A stretch of 64,000 nt of DNA from Tillus elongatus (Eukaryota; Arthropoda; Insecta; Coleoptera; Cleridae), in assembly GCA_964006375.1 (NCBI GenBank), contig OZ023268.1:87047358-87111357 (forward strand). Direction: 5' to 3'. The position numbers and the translations under genes are program-made. This document shows positions 47,830-60,028 of this stretch, piece after piece. The notes under the pieces were generated by a model. That model ran no database searches. It was not told the origin of the DNA and saw nothing but the letters and a program-made list of their open reading frames with translations. How positions within the stretch are numbered: position 1 is the first letter of the stretch; each line of letters opens with the position of its first letter.

Positions 47830-49443
47830 CTGGACGCAGCAAGGGCGTTATGGTAGAGAATTTTCATTAAAATGTTTTTAATAGGAAATATAATTTTTTT
47901 CAAGAAAGCTTGCATCAAATTTGGTTACCAGTATAACCTATATAGGAGAAACAATGTAGCATATTTCATCAAAATAAGTTTATTGTTTGACAATATACAA
48001 AAATCTTCCGAAAATTAACGTAAATGTGCCCAAAAAACTAGTTTCCTGGCCAACGAACCTTAGGTTAATAGTAAATTAAGCTACCGAAAGAAACATTTTA
48101 TGAAAAGTCGCTACAGTTGCTGAGTCCCGAATTTATTTTCTTACAAACATGCATTATCTTTCGATGGAAATTGCAAAAATTGTAATACTATAAGACGTGT
48201 TCGATTAGGAAAAAAATTGCATCAGCAGCGAACTTATGGGCCACCTGTGATTGTAAAAATAATTTTATAGGATGCAGCTCCAGACATCCTATAATTAACA
48301 TCTAAAATTTTTTATCATATCTTGTATAATAATGGATATTTTGAGCTTTACCCTAGAAATGCGTCAGCCTGTATATATGGAAACAGATAAAACTGAAACT
48401 AACCCGGATATGGGTTCTATGGGGCCTACTTCGCGCTCATTTAAAGAAATCTTTTCAAAATTCAAAAGTCACTAAAATTGTATCTAACTCTATGAGTAAA
48501 ATTGTGATGGCCAAAAATAAATATCATTGTAAGAAGAAGAGCATGTCTACGTTTGTATTACAAATGTCAGAAAACAAAATACTTATTTACATGTCACTTT
48601 GAAAGTAGATCTGACATTTATCAAAATAATTTGTCAGTTGAATATTACATGTACTGTTGCCGTGGACTATCATTATGCATGATATAATGACTTAGAAGAG
48701 ATATGATATTGCGCATATGCCCCGCCCCCTCCTACGACGTCACACGGTGAGTAACGTTATAAAAGTCCAACTACACACTTACAACAAAGTCATTCGCAAT
48801 AAAAAAGTGTCTATACGTCAGTTTAATGCGGTTGAAGTTACGCCTATATTGTCTTTTTCAGATAATATAGATCGCAGCACTAAATTTAATCTTTTTCATT
48901 TTTATTACTTCCAACTGTACGCACTTAAATATTAGTAAAATACGTAATTTGTTAAGAGGTTGTGATGAAACGTCAAACCCCACTGCATGACAGCATATTA
49001 TTGTTGCATTGGACTCACCACTTGACACCATGCGCGTGACAGGTCTAAAAATAGGTTGTCGGAATATCATATCTCTCGTTATTTGTATCATGATCATTAT
49101 GCACTATTGTATTACGCCGTATAAGAATCTTGTTGTTTTTTGGAATACAAAAGCTTATTTTACTGTAAAAACATTTTTCCATCCCTTAACCTGAAATGGT
49201 TTTCGTTTCATTTAACGTTGTTTCCTTATAGCGTCACAGTAGGTTTTAGAATCTAGAAATTATTCTATGTTGTGTGAATTTTTTCGTTTCATACCTAGAA
49301 ATTGTATTTTTTTTAGTTATAAATAATAATTTTAAGTTAATTCCTATATTTTCTGTGCCCAATGTGTTGAACGGATGCGAAACGGGAGAAGGAAATTTCA
49401 TTTAAAGTTAAAATGACGAAGATAACTTTATTCCAGGCACGAG
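47830..49443 (+). mobile_element. HINE-like copy 13, hairpin lost, with the same extra 3' sequence as copy 8
   Basis: Starts at the 5' tip (CTGGACGCAGCAAGGGCGTT), has the inverted second tip ending ~48130, then TTCAAAAGTCACTAAAATTG as in copy 8 and the same ~550-bp downstream segment ending CCAGGCACGAG at 49443. It is interrupted by a 411-bp insertion at 48680. Sequences left of the 5' tip differ between the two loci, so the right-hand extension moved with the element. Confidence 0.75.
48680..49090. mobile_element. ~411-bp TIR insertion with paralogous empty site
   Basis: ATCATTATGCA occurs at 48669-48679 and at 49093-49103, flanking sequence that is absent from the otherwise matching copy 8 (near 38850). 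The ends are inverted: TGATATAATGAC...GAGATATGATATT at the left, AATATCATATCTC...GTTATTTGTATCA at the right (~30 bp, imperfect). An 8-11 bp duplication fits a hAT- or Mutator-type non-autonomous element. No convincing ORF. Confidence 0.78.
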
Positions 49444-49490
49444 AGTAGTGAATTTTGACTAGTTTGATTCATGAAGACGTAAATTTGTGT

Positions 49491-49614
49491 TTTTGGTGAA
49501 TTTTTATTTTAAAAAATTCACTAGTAGAGATGTATCGATCGTGAGACTTTGCAAACATTTTTTCAAATGAGTGCGATAGAACCCATATCCGGGGTCAGTT
49601 TAAATTTTTATATG

Positions 49615-49688
<74 letters not shown>

Positions 49689-50023
49689 GTATGTATCCAT
49701 ATACGTACCATATCCTATAACTCAAAAAATAATTAACCGATTTGGATGAAACTCGGCAAGTTCCTTTCTATTATTAATGGCTTAGAGGAGTTCGTTATCC
49801 AGGAAAATTAGACAAGGTTTTCTGAAAAAATGTTGTTTTCTCTTGCAAAAAAAATTTTCTCCGAAAATTACAATTCTATTTTAATGACATTTGGTGGATG
49901 TTTCCTTGAGAAAGGCCTTACTACGTACCAAAATTACACTTACTGAGTTTATAGCAAATGGAGTTATTCAAATTTGAAGAATTTAATGAAAATTCACTAC
50001 CTTAACGCACTTGCTGCGTCCCG
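49491..50023 (-). mobile_element. HINE-like repeat, copy 14 (compact, both ends present)
   Basis: 3' hairpin at ~49497-49531 (GTGAATTTTTATTTTAAAAAATTCAC), the tip variant CTAGTAGAGATGTATCGATC, GAACCCATATCCGGGGTCAG, (TA)n 49617-49687, CTATAACTCAAAAAATAATT, and the 5' tip ACGCACTTGCTGCGTCCCG ending at 50023. At 533 bp it is the shortest complete copy. Confidence 0.82.
49617..49687. repeat. (TA)n core of copy 14
   Basis: 71 bp of TA. Confidence 0.95.
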
Positions 50024-50029
50024 AACTTT

Positions 50030-50344
50030 TTAATTACATATTAACTGAGGATTTGCTTTTATCTTGTCTTGTCTTGTACTTATCTGCGGATTATCTTCAA
50101 TCGCTAACAAAACTTGAATTCTGCTTCTTCATTCGTTGTATCACGGTTTCCATAAGATTTTGCTCTGTATTTTGGGCTACAATTTTTCTCAAAGTGTGTC
50201 CTTACGTTCTCAAACGCCTTTGGTTTTAAACGTCGGGCTATATAATATTTTTCCTGTAAATTCCGGAAATCAGTAAACAGTTTCTATCAGCCTCTCCCAA
50301 GCGTACACCATATCAGCTAACTCTTCTACAGTAAAATTCATTTT
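50030..50344 (-). pseudogene. N-terminal remnant of a mariner-like transposase
   Basis: MNFTVEELADMVYAWERLIE opens at 50344; after frameshifts come CLLISGIYRKN, ARRLKPKAFENVRTHFEKNC and KYRAKSYGN. This is the E-x-x-DMVY..., R-x-Y/F...AFENVxxxFE pattern of the N-terminal HTH in long-TIR mariner relatives. Copy 14 cuts it off at 50023. No catalytic domain remains. Confidence 0.55.
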
Positions 50345-51152
50345 TGAACCTAACGTTAAGTGAATAAACAGAGAATAAGAAATCACGAACAATAAACAAC
50401 GAATAATAAACAAACAAGATAAACTATTAACCATAAACAGCAAAATAATACAAAAAATAGCTAACAAAAGTATTATTTGCCAAATTTCAACAGCACGATG
50501 TGTCAAATATCTACTTTATTCTATTGTCTAGGTTTCAACTTCTTTCCAGAGCTACCGTGATTTCGGTAATAATGTGTAATGATATTAAACGCATTCCCAT
50601 AAAAATAAAAACTTTCAACAGCTGTGCCTCCTTTCGTATTTAATTTAACCTATACAAGTTTGATATCCTAAGAAAGCTTATGAAATTCTGCATTCACCAA
50701 ATCCAACATACATAGGGTAGGTAAAAAAAAGATAAAAACTCTTTATATTAAAAAACAAATTGTTATCACCGTGCATAAACGCAATCTACACTAAAAAACA
50801 ATTATTATAACAAAACCAGATATTAATATCTCAAATATGCGGATGAATACCAACGTTTGAGGTGAACCACTTTTTGTACATTTAACTCCCTGTAGTTGGA
50901 GAACGGTTGAAAATAACCCAAAATAATGACGTATCAGTTTAATCAGCATCGAGGTGGCTTTGAAAAATGTCATAATATATAAGGTGTCCCATTAAAAAAA
51001 AAGTTTGGTGCAACACTCTTTATAATAAGACCCTGTATAAATGAAAATAATTTTAAAATGTCCACTCGACAAACATGCCACCAGAAAACCGCATTTTAGA
51101 ATATAGCCTGAGTGAGGAGCTATATTCCGTCCTCACATGAATGGGACACCTG

Positions 51153-51789
51153 TATATACAGGGTGTGTGTTCCTCAGGTATATGCAAATATTTAAGGATG
51201 TGTATCTACATGAAAAATTATTGATAGTTTGCTTAATAAACTATGGTCCTAAAATGTTCCGTTACGAAAATATAGGGTGTTCAAGTTTTACAAAATAAAA
51301 TGTAAATTAATTGATATTGTCGAAACCGCTTGAGATATTTCAGTGATATTTAGTACGTGGAGACAGTTAGAAAAGATGCATATTCTTCAATTCCAAGTAA
51401 ATGTTTAGCTATAACAGTGACGTGCGTACGGGCAGTGGCATATTCCAGGGCAACTCCATTTATGGCACAATAATTACGTTTATTTCCTCGGACAATACAA
51501 CGGTGATTTTATGTTTTTACTCAAAAAACGGCGCATCTCGAGAAAGCCGGTCAAGGACGCTCTTATATTTCAAATTAAACGGGTAATTTAAAATAATTTT
51601 TATTGGAAAAAACCATTGGCGTACCATTTTTTTTATCCAAAATTATTGAAGTGAGTACGCACGCCACTTTTAAAGCCGAAGATTATGTTTACATTAAAGA
51701 ATATGCATTTTTATTGGCTGTCTCTACGTACTAAATATCACTGAGATATCTCAGGCGGTTCCGACATAATCAAAGAAGTGCGAACCAGG
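51153..51789. mobile_element. MITE-like unit with ~95-bp internal inverted repeats
   Basis: CAGGGTGTGTGTTCCTCAGG follows TATA at 51154. GAAACCGCTTGAGATATTTC near 51323 and GATATTTAGTACGTGGAGAC near 51345 are mirrored by their complements near 51710-51770, with AAAGATGCATATTCTT also shared. The interior has a short unique stretch and no ORF with family resemblance. Confidence 0.6.
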
Positions 51790-51819
51790 ACACCTAGAAG
51801 CCATTTTTAGGGTCAGTTT

Positions 51820-51910
<91 letters not shown>

Positions 51911-52672
51911 TCTTCAATGGTCTTCAATGTGTGAAAAGAAACCTTTTTTAATAAGTATACCTTTTTTTTTTTAAAAAGTCCAATATTTCATATTTTGTTA
52001 CTCAAAGATGTATACGAGTGCTGAGAAAAAAGTTTATGCATACTTAATGTATAACATTTCTTGTAGAGGGCGCCCCATACGCGACAGCCTTAATATATAT
52101 TATTATATTATTTTCCAAACCTGAAAAAATGTCTCGCGATTAAATTTGAAACATGTCTGACTAAAACTTTGGAAATTATTAAGGAAAAACAATTTTTTAT
52201 TTGTCAATTTGACACCCTGTATCTCTTTTATTATGCCTGTTGGGATACATATATTTTAGGTTAAATCAAATTATTTTCACCAAAGGAATCTCTGGAATCA
52301 TTTGTGTCTCCTCATTTAAAGACAGCCTGTATATATTTATAATTCAACAATAATGGGCCGATTTTGATGAAATCTGGCAGGTATCTTATTTTTGAGAGTG
52401 GCTTGGATAAGTTCGTTAGCCAGGAAAATCGGATCAGCTTTTCTGGAAAAATTTTGAGGTTCTTTTTGGGATTTTTTAAATCTCAGAAAATAACAAAGCC
52501 ATGGCAACCAGATTTTGTAAGTGGGTTTATGTTATAAAAAGTAAACTCTATATACCTAAACTCAAATATCTATATTACAAGAAAAACAAGTCATAAGCAT
52601 TTCATAAAGAAATTTTTGATCCCAGACCATTTCTTAGAAAATTTACTACCATAACACACTTGCTGTGCCCAG
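51790..52672 (-). mobile_element. HINE-like copy 16, split by ~420 bp of other repeat
   Basis: The left part has GACACCTAGAAGCCATTTTTAG, GGTCAGTTTCAATATA and (TA)n 51822-51908. The right part resumes at ~52335 with AATGGGCCGATTTTGATGAA and ends with the 5' tip ACCATAACACACTTGCTGTG at 52672. The sequence between (TA)n and 52335 contains CACCCTGTATCTC and GACAGCCTGTATATA, tip-like phrases of other transposons. Confidence 0.65.
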
Positions 52673-52720
52673 ACTGTTATAAATTTAATATCTCCTGAAC
52701 TAAATCAAGTATTTTATTGG

Positions 52721-53400
52721 CATTTTGTGAAAGCTTTTGTCTTAATAAGTTACATGTTCAACCATTATTTTCATTTCTCTTCTTCAAGCAGTGGCGTAAC
52801 CAAGAGGGTGTGATTTCCTGTTTTAGAACAGAATAAGGCATGCCAATGATTTAAAATCTTTTCATTTTTTCGTAATATGCAGTCAATCTGCGAGTAAAAA
52901 TCCCCTTAGAGCTTTTTCGTAAAAATCAATAATTTTACAGGAAAAAAATATTAAAATTCATTGCATTCTGTCGGGTCTTGTGATATTGTTGTAGTTGACT
53001 TTTGTTCTAGTAGGCTTCTTTAAAACCATGACATTTTAAAAATTCTGCCTGTCAGTTGATTCCATGTTATACTTTATACAAGTTATTTTCTGCTATTCGT
53101 AGTTCCATATTTATGCTAAGAACATTTAGGAACATTGAATATGAAGATATGCATTTCACATATGGATTTTGTGACGGTAGTGCTTGAGTAGACATGGAGG
53201 AATATCATAGGCGTTTTCCAAACAGAAGACCTCCATCAAGGCAACTTTTTATTGAGGTACATTACAAATTTCTTTTATGTCGGTTCAAAAATAATGCGGG
53301 TGAAAGAAATGAAAACGGGAGAATCAGAATAAATGAAATTTGAATCCCAGAGCATTTGATGACAATAGCAGGCTGAGTTCTCGCAGAGCATTTCAAAAAT
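52721..53400 (+). mobile_element. Partial upstream copy of the 53474-56290 transposon
   Basis: CATTTTGTGAAAGCTTTTGT through GAACATTGAATATGAAGATATG and into the transposase start (GACCTCCATCAAGGCAACTT) repeats the left part of the next element at roughly 85-90% identity. It breaks off near CGCAGAGCATTTC (~53395). Confidence 0.72.
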
Positions 53401-53896
53401 AGACAATTTGAATGTTTTTTTCTTATCACATCTGATAGACATCTCACAAAGATGATTTTTAATATTTTTTTCATATTTTGTGAAAGCTTTTGTCTTAATA
53501 AGTTACATGTTCAACCATTATTTTCATTTATCTTCTTCAAGCAGTGGCGTAACCAACAGGGTGTGATTTCCTCTCCTAGAACAAAAGAAGATATGCCAAT
53601 GATTTGTATTGTTTTAATTTTTCGTAATTTGTGGTCAATCTGCGAGTAAAGAGTCCCCTTAGAGTTTTTCGTAAAATCAATAATTTCACAGGAAAAAATA
53701 TTAAAATTCATTGCATTCAGTCGCGTCTTGTGATATTGTTGTGGTTGACTTTTGTTCTAGTAGGCTTCTTTAAATCCATGACATTCTGAAAATTCTGCCT
53801 GACAGTTGATTCCATGTTATACTGTATAAAAGTTATTTTCTGCTATTCGTAGCTCCATGTTTATGCTAAGAACATTCAGAAACATTGAATATGAAG

Positions 53897-55949
53897 ATAT
53901 GCATTTCATATATGGATTTTGTGACGGTAGTGCTTAAGCAGCCATAGAGGAATATCATAGGTGTTTACCAAACAGAAGACCGCCATCAAGGCAACTTTTT
54001 ATTGATGTACATTACCAATTTCGTTTATGTGGTTTGAAAAATAATGCGGGTGAGACAAATGAAAACAGGATAATCAGAATAAATGAAATTAGAATCCTGA
54101 GAGCATTTGATAACAATAGCAGCCTGAGTTCTCGCAGAGCATCTCAACAATTGCGAGTATCAAAATTATAGGTACTGAAAGTTTTACATAAAGATCATAG
54201 GAAAGCGTTCCAATTAAAACCGGTTAATAATTTGCACCAAGATGATGCTGAAAAATGATAGAATTTTTATCAGTGGCTGTTAAATTCAATAGAAATGGCT
54301 CCCGAAATTTATGGGAAAATATTACGGACCGACGAACTTTATTTATTAGAAGAAGAGTATTTGAATATTATCATATATTACGCAAGTGGGCACGTGAATA
54401 TCTCCACGAAATTTAGGCAAGATTGTTTCAAAAAGAATTTAGTGTCAATGTTTGATTGGGCTTCATAGATAACACTCTTTGTAGTCTTCGTTTCTTGCCA
54501 GCTAGATTAAACCCTGACAATATTCACGGTTTATTATTAATAATATGCTGGATATACTCGATGACGCGAATATGATATCCGCAATGAGAGTTGGATACAA
54601 CTGAACGGTGCTCCTGCACATTTTGGATGAGGAGTTCGTGAATGGCTCAATTAGAATTAGCAGAAGCGTTGGTAGGGCGATTAGGTCCAGTAGCATGGCC
54701 ACTACGATCGCCTCATATTACCCTTCCTGATTTTTACGTATGATGTTTGTTGGAGAAACAAATTGGTACGCCCCTGTCTCTTTACTTTCATTCGGTTGCA
54801 CTATCATTTAAGTTTCTACCTGGAATTATTTATCTATGGATTTCACAATCTTTTCCAAATTGCTGGTAATCTTTATCCTCTAGACGTCTGTATCGCATTA
54901 GGTTTACGCATGAACAATGCCATACAAAGAATACTTATATACCGTTAGGTTCTTTATTCTAAATAGCTTTAGCTGTCTTAGACTCATTCTTTAGATGCAC
55001 CCAGTGGATTTTCTTCACTAGGAATAATGCTTATACCTAGTTGGCCATTCTCTATTACTGACATTATGTTATCTCAACTACGTCACCAAGCGTTGCGCGA
55101 AAGGTCGATAAAAGCAAGCCTTTCGCAAGGTGCAAGTCAGTTCTACGCCAGATCTCATCTTCGCTTCTTCTTCGCTCCTTGGAACTCTGAGTTCCAAATC
55201 TTCCACTTAAACTTCGCTCGTGTGTTTAAGCCAGCTCAATTATACAGTGCCGTTCTATAACGATTCTCATCTTCATCGCTTTTTGGGAGTTCTAAGATCC
55301 CGATCTTCTACCTAAACATCGCTAGTGTGATTACGACACTTCAGTTCAAGTTCCAATCTTCCTACAAAAATTCCGTTCGTACAGTATTACAGTGAAAAGT
55401 TAGTATTTTCTTCGAAATTAGAAAGTATACGCGCAGTCAAATGCAATAGCAAGTAGCTAATAATATTGTGAAATCTCCTGAGTAACCCATTAAATCAAGT
55501 GTAAAACCGCAAATTGTAAATAAATGTTAAGTTCAAAGTGTATGTAGTAACAATACAACATATATAAATATAAAAAAGAGTATTATTGAAATCTTCTGGA
55601 ATCCAGTGCACCTAGAGTTATAAATACAGTCCACATACAGTCCACATCTTCAACATATTCTTCTTCACACGCTAATTAGCAAAGCCGAATAGTTAGCGAG
55701 GGTGGGATCACTCCACCTGCAAAACATTGGGGCAAGAAAACAAGATTTTTCTCCCCCATGTTATTTGAAAGACAAGGTATATGTAGAACCAGTTGCAACC
55801 AGAGAGAAGCTGATTGCGAGTATTCAACTAGCATGCGAAGAGATGAAGAAAGTAGAAATTAGATATCTGCCGCTGTGAATTCCATAATTCGAAGGTGCCA
55901 GAAATGCATTGAAGTTGGTGGTGAAAATTTTGAGCAGCTCATCAATTGA
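53897..55949 (+). pseudogene. Mariner-like transposase, inactivated and interrupted
   Basis: Pieces in order: FIYGFCDGSA, AAIEEYHRCLPNRRPPSRQL (first HTH), NENRIIRINEIRILRAFDNN, SSLSSRRASQQLRVSKL (second HTH), VLHKDHRKAFQLKPVNNLHQ, NFYQWLLNSIEMAPEIYGKI, RTDE where the first catalytic Asp falls, PLRSPHITLPDFYV near the third Asp, and after the LTR LKDKVYVEPVATREKLIASI, QLACEEMKK and NFEQLIN at the C-terminus. Many stops. The protein belongs to the same broad lineage as the others here but is clearly a separate family. Confidence 0.75.
54748..55758. mobile_element. Solo LTR, 1011 bp, 4-bp target duplication
   Basis: TGTTGGAGAA at 54748 and TTCTCCCCCA ending at 55758 give TG...CA termini. TGTT is present on both sides (54744-54747, 55759-55762). 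Removing this interval brings the DFYV and LKDKVY parts of the host transposase into one frame, which fixes the boundaries. AAATAAATG near 55520 may be its polyadenylation signal. A 4-bp duplication suits Gypsy or BEL type; no internal coding region is left. Confidence 0.85.
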
Positions 55950-56290
55950 TTTAAGATTCTGTTAAGAAATCATTATTACTTTGATTTTGTTATTAATTTT
56001 GATTATTTGAAATTCATGGATAAAAGGTATATACTTTTGTTTTTCCAGAGAATGCAACGAATTCTAATTTTTTTCCTGTAAAACCATTAATTTTAGAAAA
56101 AACTCCCAGGGGACTTTTCATTCGCATATTGACAGCAAATTACGAAAAAAATGAAAAAAAATCATTGCCGTACCTTCTTCTGTTCCAAAAGGGGAAATCA
56201 CATACTTGTGGTTACGCCACTGCTTGAAGAAGATAAATGAAAATAATGGCTGAACATCTAACTTATTAAGACAAACGCTTTTACAAAATG

Positions 56291-57354
56291 TCAATTATAT
56301 ATTTCATTTAATTCATGAGACATTGAATTTATAAAAAGAAAAATCTGAAACTTGTATTTCTTAAACGGTTGAGATTACGATGTCTATTAAGAAAACTCAA
56401 ATTATTTTCACATTTTCTATTGATTCTTGGTAGGTAAAATCTGAACCAGCCTGTATATTTACATATACAGGTTAATAAAAACTATAGAAAGGCACTTGTA
56501 GTTCCTGAGATATTCGTTATTCAAAAAAATGTAACAAAAGTTTTTCCAAATGTTTTTTGCTACAAAATGGCAATATTCGATTTTCCCAGCGCAAACGACT
56601 TCGTCTCTATGGCAACAAAATCTTTTTTCATGGCAAGATATGATTTTTTTTGCATTTTCGCCAAGGACGTCTCTTTCTTGATATGACAATATAATATTTT
56701 AATCGGGACCTCTGCACAGCGAACCCGTGTTCTACCTGCTAAAATTAGATAAAGCTTTAAAGTATATTAAGTAATATCAAATAGTCTATTTAAATCAGGC
56801 ACAAATAGATCCCTACTTCATTTTTATGAAATTTGAAATGAAACAATCGATAAAGATAATAAAATAATATTATATATCGTATTATCATTGTGCAGAATTC
56901 CTTATCTCTTTTTACAAAACCACCATGTAGCAACTACTCGCCTCGGTTTAGACAGTGAAATGAGTTATTAACAAATGCATGACACGGTGACTCTTACCTC
57001 GTTATAAAAAAGTTGATAAAGTAATTTAGTTTCACTTTTTATGGAAGATAGGTTATTTCATTCTCACCAGTACTGTAGATAAAGTGAATCAGTTTAACAT
57101 TTGCTTTGAGAAAATTGTGGTGTAAATAAATACCTCTTGTGTTCAGTGCTAATTTATTAACAAATGGGCAATGATGTTTTATGGCTTAGTTTTAGTATCA
57201 TCCATAAATAAGTTTTGTCAATAATTAAAAGTTCAATAAGATAAAACGGTGAGTACCTTTGTGCTACTTTCTTGATTGTTTAAATGTGGCAAGGTATTTC
57301 TCTTCTTATGCGTCAAGGTTATTTATAACGTCAAACAGAAAAAAATTAAGGTCC
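56291..57354. other. No gene seen
   Basis: AT-rich DNA. CCAGCCTGTATATTTACATATACAGG near 56443-56468 is a short tip-to-tip palindrome-like junction. Nothing coding is supportable. Confidence 0.4.
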
Positions 57355-57657
57355 CAGCGAATTTTCAGTAAGTGCTTCAAAGTTGAATAACTCAAAAAGC
57401 TATAGGCATATAAAGTTACTCGAGTTTTGACATATAGTAAAGTCTTCACCAGGGAAACATACCTACCAAATTTCAAATTTCAGCAAAATAGCTTTGTTAT
57501 TTTTTGAGATATAATATTTTTTTCAGAAAAATATCTTTTTTGTTAGAAAAACTGGTGCCACTGGCTAACTAACTCGTCCTAGGACGGTCTTAACAAAATG
57601 AAGATGTGTGCCAAGTTTCGTTTAAATCAGTTTATTATTTTGTGGCTTATCTCTCGG

Positions 57658-57741
<84 letters not shown>
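57355..57741 (+). mobile_element. HINE-like body and (TA)n core, 3' part replaced by a MITE
   Basis: AAGTGCTTCAAAGTTGAATA, CTCACCAGGGAAACAT-type body and GTTTATTATTTTGTGGCTTA precede the TA tract (57661-57741), as in copy 3. The 3' segment is found only beyond the MITE, at 58759-58910. Confidence 0.65.
57661..57741. repeat. (TA)n microsatellite
   Basis: 81 bp of TA, followed by two copies of CACTGTGGCCCATTCT separated by 20 bp of TA. Confidence 0.95.
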
Positions 57742-57745
<4 letters not shown>

Positions 57746-57776
57746 TGTGGCCCATTCTATATATATATATATATAT

Positions 57777-58690
57777 ACACTGTGGCCCATTCTGGATGGA
57801 AACACTTCTGTAACTATTGTATTTATAATTAGATTTTGATGAACAAAAGGTCAAATGATATAAGATGAGAAACTCAAAAAATGCTGTGAAAGTTACTCAT
57901 TATATCACCTGACCAGGGCCTAATAATGCAGTTTTTCTGTCTCAAAAAATGTAAAAAATGTTTAGGGCCATTTTTAGGAAGAATGTAAGTACGCCCCTGC
58001 ATTCTGCATCCCTTACAATAGATATATACCAAATTTCGTTAAAAAAAAGAATTATTAACCTTTTCAGAGAGGTTTTTTGTGTGCATTTATAAACTTTTTT
58101 CTTCAACTTTGGGGATGTTGTTTTTTACTTTCATAGTTAGACATAATAGTTATTTATCGAAAAAATTTCGTAGGTAACAGTTTTGAAGAATGGCGTATGT
58201 ATTTTTTCCTAAAACCAACTTATTTATAATTTTTGACATATGAAAATAATATAAGTAGACCGTGACTGAATGGCATAGGAAATAATTTTCACACGATCCA
58301 TAGACGTCTTCATTTTCTGAGATCTCGTTAATAAACATCGCCCTATAAATACAAAGCTTACAGGGGTGTTTCAATATCACAAAGGTCACACAAAAACCTC
58401 CCTGAAATTGTTAATAATTCTTATTTATTGATGAAATTTAGTACGTATAGATTTTGAAGCATACTGAATACACTGGCGTACTTTCTTCTTAAGAACGGCC
58501 CTAACCTTTTTCTCCATTTGTTGACATAGAAAAACTGCATTAGTAGGCCTTGTTCAGGTGACTTAGAGAACAATTTTCATAGCATTTATGGAGTTTTCCT
58601 CTTATATCTTTTGATATTTCGTTCATCAAAGTCGAATTATAAATACAAAAGTTACAGGGGTGTTTCCATCTTAAATGAGTCACACCACAC
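57777..58690. mobile_element. MITE with ~200-bp TIRs inside a TA tract
   Basis: GATGGAAACACTTCTGTAAC, TTGTATTTATAATT, GATGAACAAAAGGTCAAATG and CTAATAATGCAGTTTTTCT near the left end are mirrored by their complements at 58490-58675. A third, internal copy of the GGGGTGTTTC...TACAAAGC block lies at 58340-58385. There is no coding region. TA tracts lie on both sides. Confidence 0.75.
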
Positions 58691-58697
58691 ACACACA

Positions 58698-58699
<2 letters not shown>

Positions 58700-58758
<59 letters not shown>
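58700..58758. repeat. (TA)n microsatellite
   Basis: 59 bp of TA following (CA)n at 58684-58698. Confidence 0.95.
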
Positions 58759-58760
<2 letters not shown>

Positions 58761-58910
58761 CATATAAAAATTTTAACGGACCTTGGTTTCGGGTTCTAAG
58801 AGCCCAAATATACGTTCATTGGTAATAATTTTTGAAAAATCTTCATATCGATACCTCTCTATTCGCGAATTTTTTAAATAAAAATTCGCTAAGAGTAGAC
58901 CCATTACTTT
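58759..58910 (+). mobile_element. HINE-like 3' segment
   Basis: CATATAAAAATTTTAACGGA, GGGTTCTAAGAGCCC, ATCGATACCTCTCTATTCGC and the hairpin GCGAATTTTTTAAATAAAAATTCGC (58864-58888): the family's 3' hairpin with both arms changed from GTGAA to GCGAA in step, so pairing is preserved. Confidence 0.75.
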
Positions 58911-58926
58911 GGGTGTAAATTAAAAT

Positions 58927-59766
<840 letters not shown>

Positions 59767-59782
59767 CCGCCCCCCAGAAATT
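59767..59782 (-). promoter_or_regulatory. Polypurine tract
   Basis: Minus strand CTGGGGGGCGG immediately precedes the LTR start, the expected primer site for plus-strand DNA. Confidence 0.65.
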
Positions 59783-59876
59783 ACAGCCTGGTGTAATTTC
59801 TCAAAAAGGAAAACCATACAAACAAAACGACAGTGCTCAATGTGACAAAAAAAAGGGGTACAACTATCTACATCAT

Positions 59877-59986
<110 letters not shown>

Positions 59987-60028
59987 CTATACACACACGC
60001 ACCCAGATATATAGAACCAACTAACTAC

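Larger units (their letters stand above)
47534..51152 (-). mobile_element. Decayed long-TIR mariner-like transposon carrying younger insertions
   Basis: CAGGTGTCCCAT at 47534 and its complement ATGGGACACCTG ending at 51152 are each preceded or followed by TATA. The ~285-bp TIRs (47534 to ~47821; ~50874-51152) share blocks such as ATAGCTCCTCACTCAGG, AAAATGCGGTTTTC and CTACAGGGAGTTAAATG. Inside are a transposase N-terminal remnant (50030-50344) and two HINE-like copies plus a small insertion (48680-49090). The rest of the transposase is gone. Confidence 0.75.
53474..56290 (+). mobile_element. Decayed mariner-like transposon with ~230-bp TIRs, split by a solo LTR
   Basis: The left TIR (53474 to ~53700) reads TTTTGTGAAAGCTTTTGTCTTAATAAG in part. 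Its complement closes the element at ~56060-56290 (CTTATTAAGACAAACGCTTT, TGGTTACGCCACTGCTTGAA). The transposase remnant runs 53897-55949. Without the 1011-bp LTR the element is ~1.8 kb. Confidence 0.75.

Noticed and set aside
52220..56460. Outer boundaries of the 53474-56290 transposon at the CAGCCTGTATAT phrases
   Set aside because: The phrases at ~52324 and ~56445 are not in inverted orientation, so they cannot be the TIR tips.
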